A stretch of DNA of 11,464 nt from DATGMB01 sp035293845. GTDB taxonomy: Bacteria > Acidobacteriota > Terriglobia > Bryobacterales > Bryobacteraceae. The notes under the pieces were generated by a model. The model saw only the letters and a list, made by a program, of their open reading frames with translations. It had not been told where the DNA came from and made no database searches. Of the stretch, positions 1-8,007 are shown in pieces. Position numbers and translations under genes: made by a program. Position 1 is the stretch's first letter. Each line of letters starts with the position of its first letter. The stretch is from contig DATGMB010000137.1 in the NCBI GenBank assembly GCA_035293845.1, forward strand, positions 1 through 11,464, written 5' to 3'.

Positions 1-142
1 GCTTGGAACTCGAACTCGGATTGGCTACACTCTGTCATAGCAAAGGCCGCTTTCTGTCTGGCACAAACATGGTGTGGAAACTACGTTTATGCCAGAAGAA
101 GCGGCTTTTTGCTAGAGGGTGCGTGAGAAATCCGGGCTAGGG
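1..142 (+). mobile_element. Possible insertion-sequence end or remnant
   Basis: No complete gene is present. Two plus-strand frames stay open from the window edge: frame 1 ends at a TGA at 124-126 and frame 3 ends at a TAG at 138-140. Both run through the inverted repeat at 40-112, so any coding tail is doubtful. The stretch from about 111 to 142 (motif GCGTGAGAAATCCGGGCTAG) resembles, from memory only, the terminal repeats of IS1380-like elements. If so, the transposase would lie upstream of the window. No matching inverted end or target duplication can be seen here, so the call is tentative. The alternative is ordinary intergenic DNA after an unseen plus-strand gene. Confidence 0.25.
40..112 (+). 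terminator. Large inverted repeat, likely rho-independent terminator
   Basis: The left arm at 46-68 (GCCGCTTTCTG then TCTGGCACAAAC) pairs with the right arm at 85-105 (GTTTATGCCAGAA then GAAGCGGC), with a two-base bulge and one C/T difference. The loop is about 16 bases. The right arm is followed by TTTTT at 106-110, and outer GCAAAG/TTTTTGC bases at 40-45 and 106-112 extend the pairing. This fits a terminator for a plus-strand gene lying left of the window. The A-rich outer left arm gives a weaker U-rich tail on the minus strand, so it could also stop minus-strand transcripts from the propeller gene. Confidence 0.5.
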
Positions 143-235
143 CAGGCGGCCAATCATTGGCCACCCGCCTTTCGTAAGTAGCACATTCTAAAGGAACAGA
201 AATGCGCAAGTGGCCAACGATTGGCCACCTGCCCT
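140..235 (-). repeat. Paired inverted palindromes (REP/BIME-like doublet)
   Basis: Two units of about 29 bases lie in inverted orientation: unit 1 at 140-168 and unit 2 at 207-235. Aligned head to head they match at 25 of 29 positions. Each unit is itself a palindrome. Unit 2 has perfect 8-bp arms around a 3-base centre (GTGGCCAACGATTGGCCAC, 210-228), and unit 1 has 7-bp arms (GGCCAATCATTGGCC, 148-162). All four differences between the units would be A-C mismatches in a plus-strand RNA but G-U pairs in a minus-strand RNA. The pair begins 23 bases past the stop of the minus-strand propeller gene, the place where REP doublets usually lie. A role in RNA 3' ends or as a mobile palindromic repeat is inference. 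Confidence 0.6.
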
Positions 236-258
236 GGAAACAGGCCACAGACCCCGCA

Positions 259-1203
259 TTATTTATTGATGGGCTCGTACACCACGTAGGCGAATTTTTT
301 CGAGTCCGGCGACCACGAGTTCACGTTGATCGTGCCCTGTCCGCCGAAGAATCTTGCCAGCGTGGAAAACCGCGGGGTGGCCGCCTTCTTGCCCGGCACT
401 CGCGCCAGACGCAAAATCACACCATCCATCTTGCCGTTGTGATTCGCCGTGCCGTGCGGGAATGAGAAGACCAGGAGCCACTTGCCGTCCGGCGAGAGGT
501 GCGGGAACCAGTCTTCCCAGTCGTCGCTGGTGATCCGCTCGGCGTTCCTGTCACCCGCTCCGGCGCCCTCCGCCGGCATGCGCCAGATGTCCCAGCCCCC
601 GCTGCGGTTGGAGTTGAAGTAAATCCACTTGCCGTCGGGCGAATACTCCGGCCCGTCATCGTAGCCGCCGGCGGAAGTCAGGCGCTGCTCCTCGCCGCCC
701 GCCGCCGCGACGCGGTAAAGCTCGAATTTTCCATTGCGCTGCCCGACGAACGCCAGCCATTGGCCATCGGGCGACCAGCCGTGGAAATAGCTCGGCGCGG
801 CCGGCGTCATGCGCTTCGCGCCCGATCCATCTGCCCTGGCGAGCCACACCTGCGATCCGCGCGAATCCGGCGTGGAAGCGGAAAACGCCAGCATGCGGCC
901 GTCGAAGGAGAAGCCTTTATCGTTGTTGCAGCGGTACCCGCCCGCGCCGAGGTCGATCTTCTCCAGCTTCGGCTCGCCCGCAACCGGCAGCCGGTAGAGG
1001 CTCCCTCCGCTGTTGACCAGCAGAAACGTTCCGTCGTGCGACCAGTTCGGCGCCTCGATCACCTGGTCCGCCTGATACAGCACGCGGGACGATTTCGATG
1101 CGAGATCGTAGATCGCGATCCTGCTGCGGTACTGCTGCTGCGGCGGCTGCGCTTGCGCGAAGCAGAGCACCGCCGCCGCGAGAAGAAGGCCCAGGCGGTT
1201 CAT
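259..1203 (-). CDS. Exported TolB-like six-bladed beta-propeller protein
   Basis: The product is 314 residues and starts with a typical signal peptide (residues 1-18, probable cleavage after FAQA), so it should act in the periplasm or outside the cell. Six WD40-like PD40 repeats can be seen by their S-(P/H/F)-DG core: NWSHDG near 53, FSFDG near 98, GWSPDG near 142, YSPDG near 187, LSPDG near 236 and SWSPDS near 296. This gives a complete six-bladed propeller of the TolB C-terminal type with no other domain. TolB itself has an extra N-terminal domain that is missing here, so this is not tolB. Such stand-alone propellers usually bind proteins or ligands, and no catalytic site is visible. The start lies 21 bases after the stop of the S53 protease gene on the same strand, which suggests co-transcription. 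No clear Shine-Dalgarno sequence precedes it, so it may depend on translation of the protease. Specific partner unknown. Confidence 0.85.
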   Translation of the reverse strand: MNRLGLLLAAAVLCFAQAQPPQQQYRSRIAIYDLASKSSRVLYQADQVIEAPNWSHDGTFLLVNSGGSLYRLPVAGEPKLEKIDLGAGGYRCNNDKGFSFDGRMLAFSASTPDSRGSQVWLARADGSGAKRMTPAAPSYFHGWSPDGQWLAFVGQRNGKFELYRVAAAGGEEQRLTSAGGYDDGPEYSPDGKWIYFNSNRSGGWDIWRMPAEGAGAGDRNAERITSDDWEDWFPHLSPDGKWLLVFSFPHGTANHNGKMDGVILRLARVPGKKAATPRFSTLARFFGGQGTINVNSWSPDSKKFAYVVYEPINK

Positions 1204-1224
1204 CGGGGACGATGATACCAGACG

Positions 1225-4014
1225 CTACTGCACGTGGATCGTCGCGGTATTGCTCGCCACGCCGCCCACCGTGACTACTACCGGCTGCGGTCCCGATGGC
1301 ACGTTCGGCGGGATCGTGAAATTGATCTGCGTCACGCCCACAAGGCCCGGCGGGATGCCGATGAATTGCACGCTGGCCTGAATGCCTCCCACCGTCACTG
1401 TCACCGGCTGCACCGGCTTCGGCAGCCGCGAGAGCGGGGTGCCCGCCGCGGGAGTATCTCCGGTCGCGAGCGAGGGACTCACCGCGCCTTCGCCGGTCAC
1501 ATACAGGAATACCTCTTGCCCTTTGGCGCCCGTGCGCGACGGATTCACGCTGCCATCCGTGAAGGTGAAAATGCCCGGCGCGGTGCCCGCCACGGTGAAA
1601 TTGAAGTTCAGATTGGTGAACGGATTTCCCACGGTCAGCGTGGCCGGCCCCGCCTGCGTCTCATACGGAATCTGCACGTTCACCTGGTTGGGCGAGACGT
1701 AGTACAGCGGCGCGGGAACGCCGTTGATCGTCGCTTCGAAGCCCGCCAGGTACAGCGGCAGCGGAATGGCGGCTGCCGATTGCGTTGCGGTCCCGAGGGC
1801 CGTGCCGTAGACCGCGAGCAACTCGCCCGGCGCAAAGGCCTGCTGGCCGGAGGCCGCGTTGCTGATGCCGGCCACGGTCAGGGGCGTCTGCGTGCCGTCG
1901 AACGGCACCGCCATCTGCGTGGTCCAGGACGCGCCGCTCGCGTCCGTGCCGCTGAAGGTGAACACCACCGTCTTCGGCACGGCGACATTGCTCAAGCCGA
2001 CGTTGGCCGCAATCGACCCATTCGCCGGAATCGCCGTGGAGTTGAACAGGCTCACCGGATAGCTCGCGCCATCGATCGTGAAGCTCTGAAGCGTGGTCGC
2101 GACGCCAGCCTCTTCGCGGAGCGTGATCTGGAAGCGCCAGCGGTTACCCGAGGCGTCCGGCGCCTGCTGGAACACGGGATTCTGGTCGATCGACGCCGCC
2201 ACGCCCGAATTGTGTGCCGGAGCGCCGGTCCACAGGTGGACGAACTGATTGACATCCACCGAGCCCAACCCGCTCGCCTGATCGTAATTCACGACGGCGG
2301 TGTAGCCGAAGCTGCCGCCCGTGCAATCGGGAGTGCCGGACGCGCACGGCGCCGAGTTGTCGCCGGTTTGCACGTCGTGAAATGCCGCGGGCGAGGTTTG
2401 CGCCAGCCGGTAAAGCGCCGGGTTGATATTGCCCAATCCCGGTTGGCCCGCGGCTCCGTTCGAGGCCAGGTAATGGTTGAGCAGGGTCGTGACTCCGGCC
2501 ATCAATGGCGCGCCAACCGACGTGCCGCCGAAATACGTGCCCTGCCCGTTCACCACGACGTAATACGGGTCGTGATCGGCGGATGCCGAAAACGAGATGT
2601 CCGGCACGTGGCGGAAGCGATCGCCGGGCACGCCCGGTCCGCCCTGCCAGACCGGCCGCGAGAAGACGACGCTCGTCCCGCCGCCGCCCGCGCTCAACTG
2701 CTGGTCGATGGCCGTGTCATTCCAGACCTTCTCCGGAATATAGCTCAACGCCGAGCCGCCGTTCGGTCCGTTGGCCGCCGCCCAGTAGCTGGCGCCCTGC
2801 TCGTTGAATTCCGTGCCGCCCATCGCCGTGACCTCCGGAATGCTGGCGGGAACATCGACGGCGAGTCCGTTCTGCGCCACGGCGGTTCCGTAATCGTCGC
2901 AATCGGCGGCGCCGCTGTCGCCCGCCGCGGCGAACCACGTCATCCCCTGCGCATTGGCCTGCTGCGCGAGCTGCTGGAACGAAGGCAGGTCCCCCAGGTC
3001 GGACTGCTCGCACATCCCGTAGCTCATGCTGAGGACCGGGGCCAGCTTGCTGTCGATCGCGTACGTCGCCGAAGTGAACACATCGTTCGAGTACACGTAA
3101 ATGATCTTGGCGTTGCGCGCCACCGCTCCGGACCATTCGAGGTCCAGATTCGCTTCGTTGAGATCGTCGGGCGAAACGCCGGGGTTGGGATGCCGCGGCA
3201 CCAGCACCTGCTGCAGGTTCAAGGCCGGCAGGTTGAACTTGGTGCGGAAGCTCTGCAGGTCGGAGGTTTGAAGCGCCGTCTGCCCGACCACCACGAGCGA
3301 CTGCCCGGTGCCATCAATGCCGGCCTGATAAAGCGGGGCAATATCGTAAATGGTCGCAACGTCGTCCGGCGCCAGGGCGTGGAATCCGCCCCCGGTGTTA
3401 TAGCCCGGCACGGGTGCGCGCAGCCGCGGCCTGGGATGGAAATCATGCAGCCCGCGAATACTCGCCACCAGCGGCGCAATGGCGGCCGGCACGGAGGGAT
3501 CGGTCGCGTTGGCGTAATGCGCAGCGCCTTCGGCCTGATATTGATGAATTTCGGTGCGGAACGCGGCCTCGGCTTGCGCCGCCGTGCCGCTGGCCGTGAT
3601 CCACATCCGGCTGCGCGCCACGTTCAGGACGTTGAAGCCCTGCGATTGCAGCCATGCGGAGATCTGCGCGATATCGGCTTGCGACGCGCCGAACTGGTCC
3701 GCATACTGCTCCGGCGTTAGCCATTGGTGGTACTTCGGAGAGGCCGGGTCCTGGAGATCCTGCAGCAATTGCCCGAGCGCGGCCTGCTGGGTGGCAGAGG
3801 GCTTCAACATGAGCGTGACTGCCGGCAATGCAAATGTTCCCGGCGCGCGGCCGAGGTCCGTCCCGCGGCGCGCGCGCGCCGGCACGTGTCCCGCCAGCGT
3901 CACGCGGCGGCTGCTATCGACTGGCCCCGCGATGCGGCTCTGCTGGGCGTGAACGCTGAATCCAAAGAAACTGATCGCTGCGAGGGCGCAGCCCCGCCGT
4001 TGAAGTGTCGTCAT
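1225..4014 (-). CDS. Secreted S53 family serine-carboxyl peptidase (kumamolisin-like) with Solibacter C-terminal domain
   Basis: The product is 929 residues when started at the ATG whose codon is 4012-4014, directly ahead of a signal peptide (residues 1-24, ending VHAQ). The frame stays open to a TTG at 4134, but that would put 40 unrelated residues before the signal peptide. A pro-peptide of the kumamolisin-activation type covers about 35-200 (PKYHQWLTPEQYADQFG, 93-109). The catalytic domain covers about 205-600 with the whole sedolisin set: E287 and D291 (EANLD), oxyanion D366 (AAGDSG) and nucleophile S499 (GGTSVGAP). D547-V548 and D587 (GLGSVD) fit the calcium site. C345/C372 and C557/C564 could form disulfides. 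Residues 600-710 look like a beta-sandwich linker, and about 712-929 match the Solibacter C-terminal domain (TIGR03437), of unknown role. Expected function: an acid-active extracellular endopeptidase that matures by self-cleavage. A weak GAGA-type site precedes the start. The propeller gene follows 21 bases downstream. Confidence 0.93.
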   Translation of the reverse strand: MTTLQRRGCALAAISFFGFSVHAQQSRIAGPVDSSRRVTLAGHVPARARRGTDLGRAPGTFALPAVTLMLKPSATQQAALGQLLQDLQDPASPKYHQWLTPEQYADQFGASQADIAQISAWLQSQGFNVLNVARSRMWITASGTAAQAEAAFRTEIHQYQAEGAAHYANATDPSVPAAIAPLVASIRGLHDFHPRPRLRAPVPGYNTGGGFHALAPDDVATIYDIAPLYQAGIDGTGQSLVVVGQTALQTSDLQSFRTKFNLPALNLQQVLVPRHPNPGVSPDDLNEANLDLEWSGAVARNAKIIYVYSNDVFTSATYAIDSKLAPVLSMSYGMCEQSDLGDLPSFQQLAQQANAQGMTWFAAAGDSGAADCDDYGTAVAQNGLAVDVPASIPEVTAMGGTEFNEQGASYWAAANGPNGGSALSYIPEKVWNDTAIDQQLSAGGGGTSVVFSRPVWQGGPGVPGDRFRHVPDISFSASADHDPYYVVVNGQGTYFGGTSVGAPLMAGVTTLLNHYLASNGAAGQPGLGNINPALYRLAQTSPAAFHDVQTGDNSAPCASGTPDCTGGSFGYTAVVNYDQASGLGSVDVNQFVHLWTGAPAHNSGVAASIDQNPVFQQAPDASGNRWRFQITLREEAGVATTLQSFTIDGASYPVSLFNSTAIPANGSIAANVGLSNVAVPKTVVFTFSGTDASGASWTTQMAVPFDGTQTPLTVAGISNAASGQQAFAPGELLAVYGTALGTATQSAAAIPLPLYLAGFEATINGVPAPLYYVSPNQVNVQIPYETQAGPATLTVGNPFTNLNFNFTVAGTAPGIFTFTDGSVNPSRTGAKGQEVFLYVTGEGAVSPSLATGDTPAAGTPLSRLPKPVQPVTVTVGGIQASVQFIGIPPGLVGVTQINFTIPPNVPSGPQPVVVTVGGVASNTATIHVQ

Positions 4015-4212
4015 AGCCCGATCTCTGAATACACTGGGGGTGCGAGACCCACTCTCCGCGGATGAGAGTACTGAGTTGGACGTGCCCGGCAGCCGTTCCG
4101 GTTGCGAAAAGCTGCGAGCCGCCACAGAGTTCAACCCGTAGTTGCCGGTGCAAGTCGCGCGGCGTCACGGCCCACCCGCATTCGCGGGCGCGATCCCTGT
4201 TAACTTAGGTCC
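4015..4212. promoter_or_regulatory. Divergent promoter region between protease and PLP enzyme
   Basis: This 198-bp gap separates two divergent starts and holds no gene. On the plus side, TGTTAACTT (4198-4206) has the form of an extended -10 (TG-n-TAnnnT) but ends only 6 bases before the ATG at 4213. That would make the PLP enzyme's message nearly leaderless, and only a weak TAGG precedes the ATG. On the minus side, TGTATTCA (within 4024-4031) is a similar -10-like stretch close to the protease ATG. No convincing -35 boxes can be seen on either side. A short palindrome, CCCGC-attc-GCGGG (4175-4188), lies about 10 bases upstream of the plus-side -10-like element and could be an operator. All calls are by eye. 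Confidence 0.35.
4038..4069 (-). other. Two adjacent small hairpins upstream of the protease
   Basis: GGGT-gcgag-ACCC (4038-4050) and ACTCTC-cgcggat-GAGAGT (4051-4069) lie directly next to each other, both with perfect stems (4 and 6 bp). Depending on the transcription start they fall either in the 5' leader or in the promoter of the S53 protease gene. They could be a regulator-binding site or leader structure. Stems this short also arise by chance in GC-rich DNA. Confidence 0.25.
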
Positions 4213-5319
4213 ATGCCGTCATCCCCGATTGATATTTCCGCCATCGACACCCCCGCTCTCGTCGTCGACCTCGACATCATGGAGCGCAATCTCGCCCGCG
4301 TGGCCGATTACTGCGGCGAGCACGGGCTCCGGCTGCGCCCCCACACCAAGACCCACAAGTCCACGCGGATCGCGCGCCGCCAGCTTGCGAGCGGCGCCGC
4401 GGGGCTGACGGTCGCCAAGGTCTCGGAAGCCGAGGTGATGCTCGGCGCCGAGCCGCCGGACATGCTGGTGGCGTTCCCGGTCATCGGCCGCCCGAAGCTC
4501 GATCGCTTGATGGAGGTGGCGCGGCGGACACGCGTCACCGTGGCGCTCGATAGCATCGAAGCAGCCCGCCAACTCTCCGCAGCGGCGCACGCGGCGCAGG
4601 TCGAGGTGGGCGTGCTGGTTGAAGTCGATGCCGGGCTCGGACGGGTCGGCGTCGGACCGCAGGAAGCGCTCCCGCTCGCGCAATGCATCCAGCAACTCCC
4701 CGGCCTCTCGCTCCAAGGCCTGACGTTCTATCCCGGCCACATCAAGAATCTCGACGATGACGGCCGCGCCGCGCTCGCCGAAGTGGGCCGGCTGCTGGCC
4801 GCGCTCACCGGCGAGTTCCGGCACGCTGGCGTACCCGTCCATATCGTCAGCGGCGGCTCGACCCCCACGCTGTTCCTCTCCCACACCATCCCCGGCCTCA
4901 CCGAGATCCGCCCCGGCACTTACGTTTTCAACGATCTCAATACCGTTCGTAGCGGCGGATGCGCCATGGAAGATTGCGCGGCGTACATCCTCGCGACGGT
5001 CGTCTCCACGGCGCGGCCCGGCCAGATCATCGTGGACGGCGGCTCGAAAACGTTCTCCTCGGACCGCCCCGTGACCGCGGGCGACGTCACGTTCGGTCAT
5101 GTGCTCGAAGCGCCGCAGGCGCGGTTCCACAAGATGAACGAAGAGCATGGCTTCATCGACGTGGCGCGCGCCGGTCGCAGCTTCGCCGTGGGCGACCGCG
5201 TTCGCATCATCCCCAACCACATCTGTGTAGCCGTGAATCTGCACGAGCGGGTATACGGCGTCCGCGCAGGCCGTGTGGAAGAGGTCTGGGAAGTGGAGGC
5301 ACGCGGCAAGCTGCAATAA
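4213..5319 (+). CDS. PLP-dependent D-serine dehydratase / D-threonine aldolase family enzyme (fold-type III)
   Basis: The product is 368 residues, the usual family length, with no signal peptide, so it is cytoplasmic. The N-terminal alanine-racemase-like barrel (about 8-250) opens with DTPALVVDLD and carries the PLP lysine K46 in RPHTKTHK. VEVDAGLGRVG (136-146), SGGSTPT (213-219, phosphate-binding) and PGTYVFND (234-241) are also typical. The C-terminal D-serine-dehydratase-like domain (about 255-360) contains E310-E-H-G and the metal pair H336-x-C338 (PNHIC). From family knowledge, a His/Cys pair binds zinc in eukaryotic-type D-serine dehydratase, while characterised D-threonine aldolases use His/Asp. 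I therefore lean towards D-serine dehydratase (D-serine to pyruvate and ammonia), but bacterial members are poorly resolved and D-threonine or 3-hydroxy-D-aspartate are possible substrates. The gene stands alone; its neighbours show no amino-acid pathway. ATG at 4213 is the only sensible start before the barrel. Confidence 0.88.
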   Translation: MPSSPIDISAIDTPALVVDLDIMERNLARVADYCGEHGLRLRPHTKTHKSTRIARRQLASGAAGLTVAKVSEAEVMLGAEPPDMLVAFPVIGRPKLDRLMEVARRTRVTVALDSIEAARQLSAAAHAAQVEVGVLVEVDAGLGRVGVGPQEALPLAQCIQQLPGLSLQGLTFYPGHIKNLDDDGRAALAEVGRLLAALTGEFRHAGVPVHIVSGGSTPTLFLSHTIPGLTEIRPGTYVFNDLNTVRSGGCAMEDCAAYILATVVSTARPGQIIVDGGSKTFSSDRPVTAGDVTFGHVLEAPQARFHKMNEEHGFIDVARAGRSFAVGDRVRIIPNHICVAVNLHERVYGVRAGRVEEVWEVEARGKLQ

Positions 5320-5334
5320 GGGCCCGGCCCGCCC

Positions 5335-5389
5335 AACCGTCCGGTCGGTTTGTGTGGTATTCTGTCTCCGAATCCTGGAGGAGAAGTCC
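5335..5389 (+). promoter_or_regulatory. Likely promoter, palindrome and strong ribosome site of the cytochrome-copper gene
   Basis: The 70-bp gap after the PLP gene contains a palindrome, AACCG-tccggt-CGGTT (5335-5350). It is followed by TGGTATTCT (5355-5363), an extended -10-like element. A strong Shine-Dalgarno, GGAGGAG (5377-5383), sits 6 bases before the ATG at 5390. This arrangement decides the start of the downstream gene, although its frame is open from 5273. The palindrome's position just upstream of the -10 would suit a regulator, which is inference. Confidence 0.45.
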
Positions 5390-6616
<1,227 letters not shown>

Positions 6617-6656
6617 GCCTCCAGCCGGCACCCCGGATTTCTCCGTCCTGCCAATC

Positions 6657-6684
6657 GCCGCGGATCGGACACGCGATCCGCGGC
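6657..6684 (+). terminator. Perfect 11-bp stem-loop after the cytochrome-copper gene
   Basis: GCCGCGGATCG (6657-6667) and CGATCCGCGGC (6674-6684) pair perfectly around the 6-base loop GACACG. The structure sits 40 bases after the stop of the cytochrome-copper gene and about 95 bases before the efflux adaptor. No T-run follows on either strand, so it is not a classical rho-independent terminator. It may stabilise the 3' end, end transcription in a U-independent way, or act as a binding site. Confidence 0.5.
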
Positions 6685-6724
6685 AAGCCCACCCAAAGCC
6701 TGCGGGCCACAGCCACCCTCCGCC

Positions 6725-6733
6725 TGCTACACT
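6725..6733 (+). promoter_or_regulatory. Candidate extended -10 of the efflux operon
   Basis: TGCTACACT fits the extended -10 form TG-n-TAnnnT and would place the transcription start about 40 bases before the adaptor start codon. No good -35 box is visible upstream. The rest of the 161-bp gap, apart from the stem-loop at 6657-6684, shows only a 10-base direct repeat (CCAATCGCCG at 6651-6660 and 6757-6766). Confidence 0.3.
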
Positions 6734-6777
6734 CAAAGATACCTAGTCTCAACTATCCAATCGCCGGGGTGATTCTC

Positions 6778-8007
6778 GTGTCCCTTCGCAGAGCTATTGT
6801 CGCCATCTCCGTCGCACTCATGTCGCTCACCCTCATGAGTTGTGGCAAAAACCAGCAAGCTGCCGGCCCGCCGCCAGGTATGAATATGGCCGCCATGGTC
6901 GTGCCGGTCTCCGTCGCCAAGGTCGAGCAGCAGTCCGTCCCGACCGAGCTGCGCGTCGTAGGCACCGTGGAAGCCTCCGCCATCGTCCAGGTCAAGTCGC
7001 AGATCGCCGGGCAGCTCGACCGCGTCGCCTTCACCGAGGGACAGAACGTCAAACAGGGCGACCTCCTGTTCGTCATCGATCCCCGCCCCTACCAGGACGC
7101 CCTCCAGCAGGCCGAGGCCGCGGTCAACCGCGACCGCGCCCAGATCGCCCAGTCGGAAGCCTCGCTCGCCCGCGATTCCGCGCAGGCCAAGTTCGCCGAA
7201 ACCGATGCCGCCCGCTACGCCGAAATGGTGAAGGAAGGCATCGCCTCCAAGGAGCAGTCCGAGCAGTTCCGCGCCAACGCGGACGTCGCCCGCGAAGCCG
7301 CCCGCGCCACCGAGGCCACCATCGCCAGCGCCAAAGCGGCTCTCGAACAGGACCTCGCCGCCGTCGCCGCCGCCAGGCTCAACCTCAGCTATTGCGAAAT
7401 CCACGCGCCGCTCTCCGGCCGCACCGGCAACCTCCTGGTCCACGCCGGCAATCTCGTGAAGGTCAACGACGTGCCGCTCGTCGTGATCCACCAGGTCGCA
7501 CCCATCTTCGTCAACTTCAGCGTGCCCGAGCAGCACCTGGCCGCCATCCGCCGCCTGAACGCGGTCCACCCGCTCGCCGTGCGCGTCTTCAGCTCGGACA
7601 ATCCCGGCCGCATCGCCGAAGGCCGCCTGACCGTGATCGATAACGCCGTCGACAGCAACACCGGCACCATCCACCTCAAGGCAACGTTCGATAACCGCGA
7701 CGGCATGCTCTGGCCCGGCCAGTTCGTCACCGCGGTCCTGACGCTCGATACCATCCAGAACGCCGCCGTCGCTCCCACCGAAGCCGTGCAGAACGGCCAG
7801 CAGGGCCAGTTCGTTTATGTGGTCGATCCGGGCAATAAGGTCGCGCTGCGGCCGGTCTCGGTCGGCCGCACCTTTGGCGAAAAGGTCGTCATCGATAAGG
7901 GCCTTGCCCCCGGCGACACCGTGGTCACCGACGGCCAGTTGCGCCTCTTCCCCGGCGCTTCGGTCCGCGCCGTGGCGTCTCCTTCGCTGACAACGGAGCG
8001 CCCATGA
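6778..8007 (+). CDS. RND efflux periplasmic adaptor lipoprotein (AcrA/MdtA-like)
   Basis: The product is 409 residues from the GTG at 6778. A GTG three codons earlier (6769) is open, but it lies inside GGGGTGA (6766-6772), the best Shine-Dalgarno, which sits 5 bases before 6778. A lipoprotein signal ends in the lipobox L19-M-S-C22, so the mature protein is lipid-anchored. The family order is clear: first lipoyl half (about 62-100, QIAGQLDRVAFTEGQNVKQG), an Ala/Glu-rich coiled-coil hairpin (about 102-185), second lipoyl half (about 190-225, HAPLSGRTG), then beta-barrel and membrane-proximal domains with NAVDSNTGTIHLKATFDN (279-296) and WPGQFV (302-307). The adaptor joins the RND pump to an outer-membrane channel. 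Its stop overlaps the pump start (ATGA), so the two are translationally coupled. The residue after the lipid cysteine is Gly, not the Asp that keeps enterobacterial lipoproteins in the inner membrane; that rule may not hold here. Substrate unknown. Confidence 0.93.
   Translation: MSLRRAIVAISVALMSLTLMSCGKNQQAAGPPPGMNMAAMVVPVSVAKVEQQSVPTELRVVGTVEASAIVQVKSQIAGQLDRVAFTEGQNVKQGDLLFVIDPRPYQDALQQAEAAVNRDRAQIAQSEASLARDSAQAKFAETDAARYAEMVKEGIASKEQSEQFRANADVAREAARATEATIASAKAALEQDLAAVAAARLNLSYCEIHAPLSGRTGNLLVHAGNLVKVNDVPLVVIHQVAPIFVNFSVPEQHLAAIRRLNAVHPLAVRVFSSDNPGRIAEGRLTVIDNAVDSNTGTIHLKATFDNRDGMLWPGQFVTAVLTLDTIQNAAVAPTEAVQNGQQGQFVYVVDPGNKVALRPVSVGRTFGEKVVIDKGLAPGDTVVTDGQLRLFPGASVRAVASPSLTTERP

Noticed and set aside
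202..465. 87-residue plus-strand open frame starting inside the palindromic repeat
   Set aside because: Its first part is the repeat sequence and the rest is antisense to the propeller gene; there are no family features.
1234..3720. 828-residue open frame on the plus strand opposite the protease
   Set aside because: Arg/His-rich, low-complexity composition without any recognisable domain. It lies exactly opposite a protease with a full catalytic set and is a GC-bias shadow.
4015..4134. Longer protease start (TTG at 4134) adding 40 residues
   Set aside because: The extension would hide the signal peptide that begins at the ATG at 4014, and the start is a TTG without a ribosome site.
5273..5389. 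Upstream extension of the cytochrome-copper gene into the PLP gene
   Set aside because: The strong Shine-Dalgarno at 5377-5383 and the signal peptide both mark the ATG at 5390 as the start.
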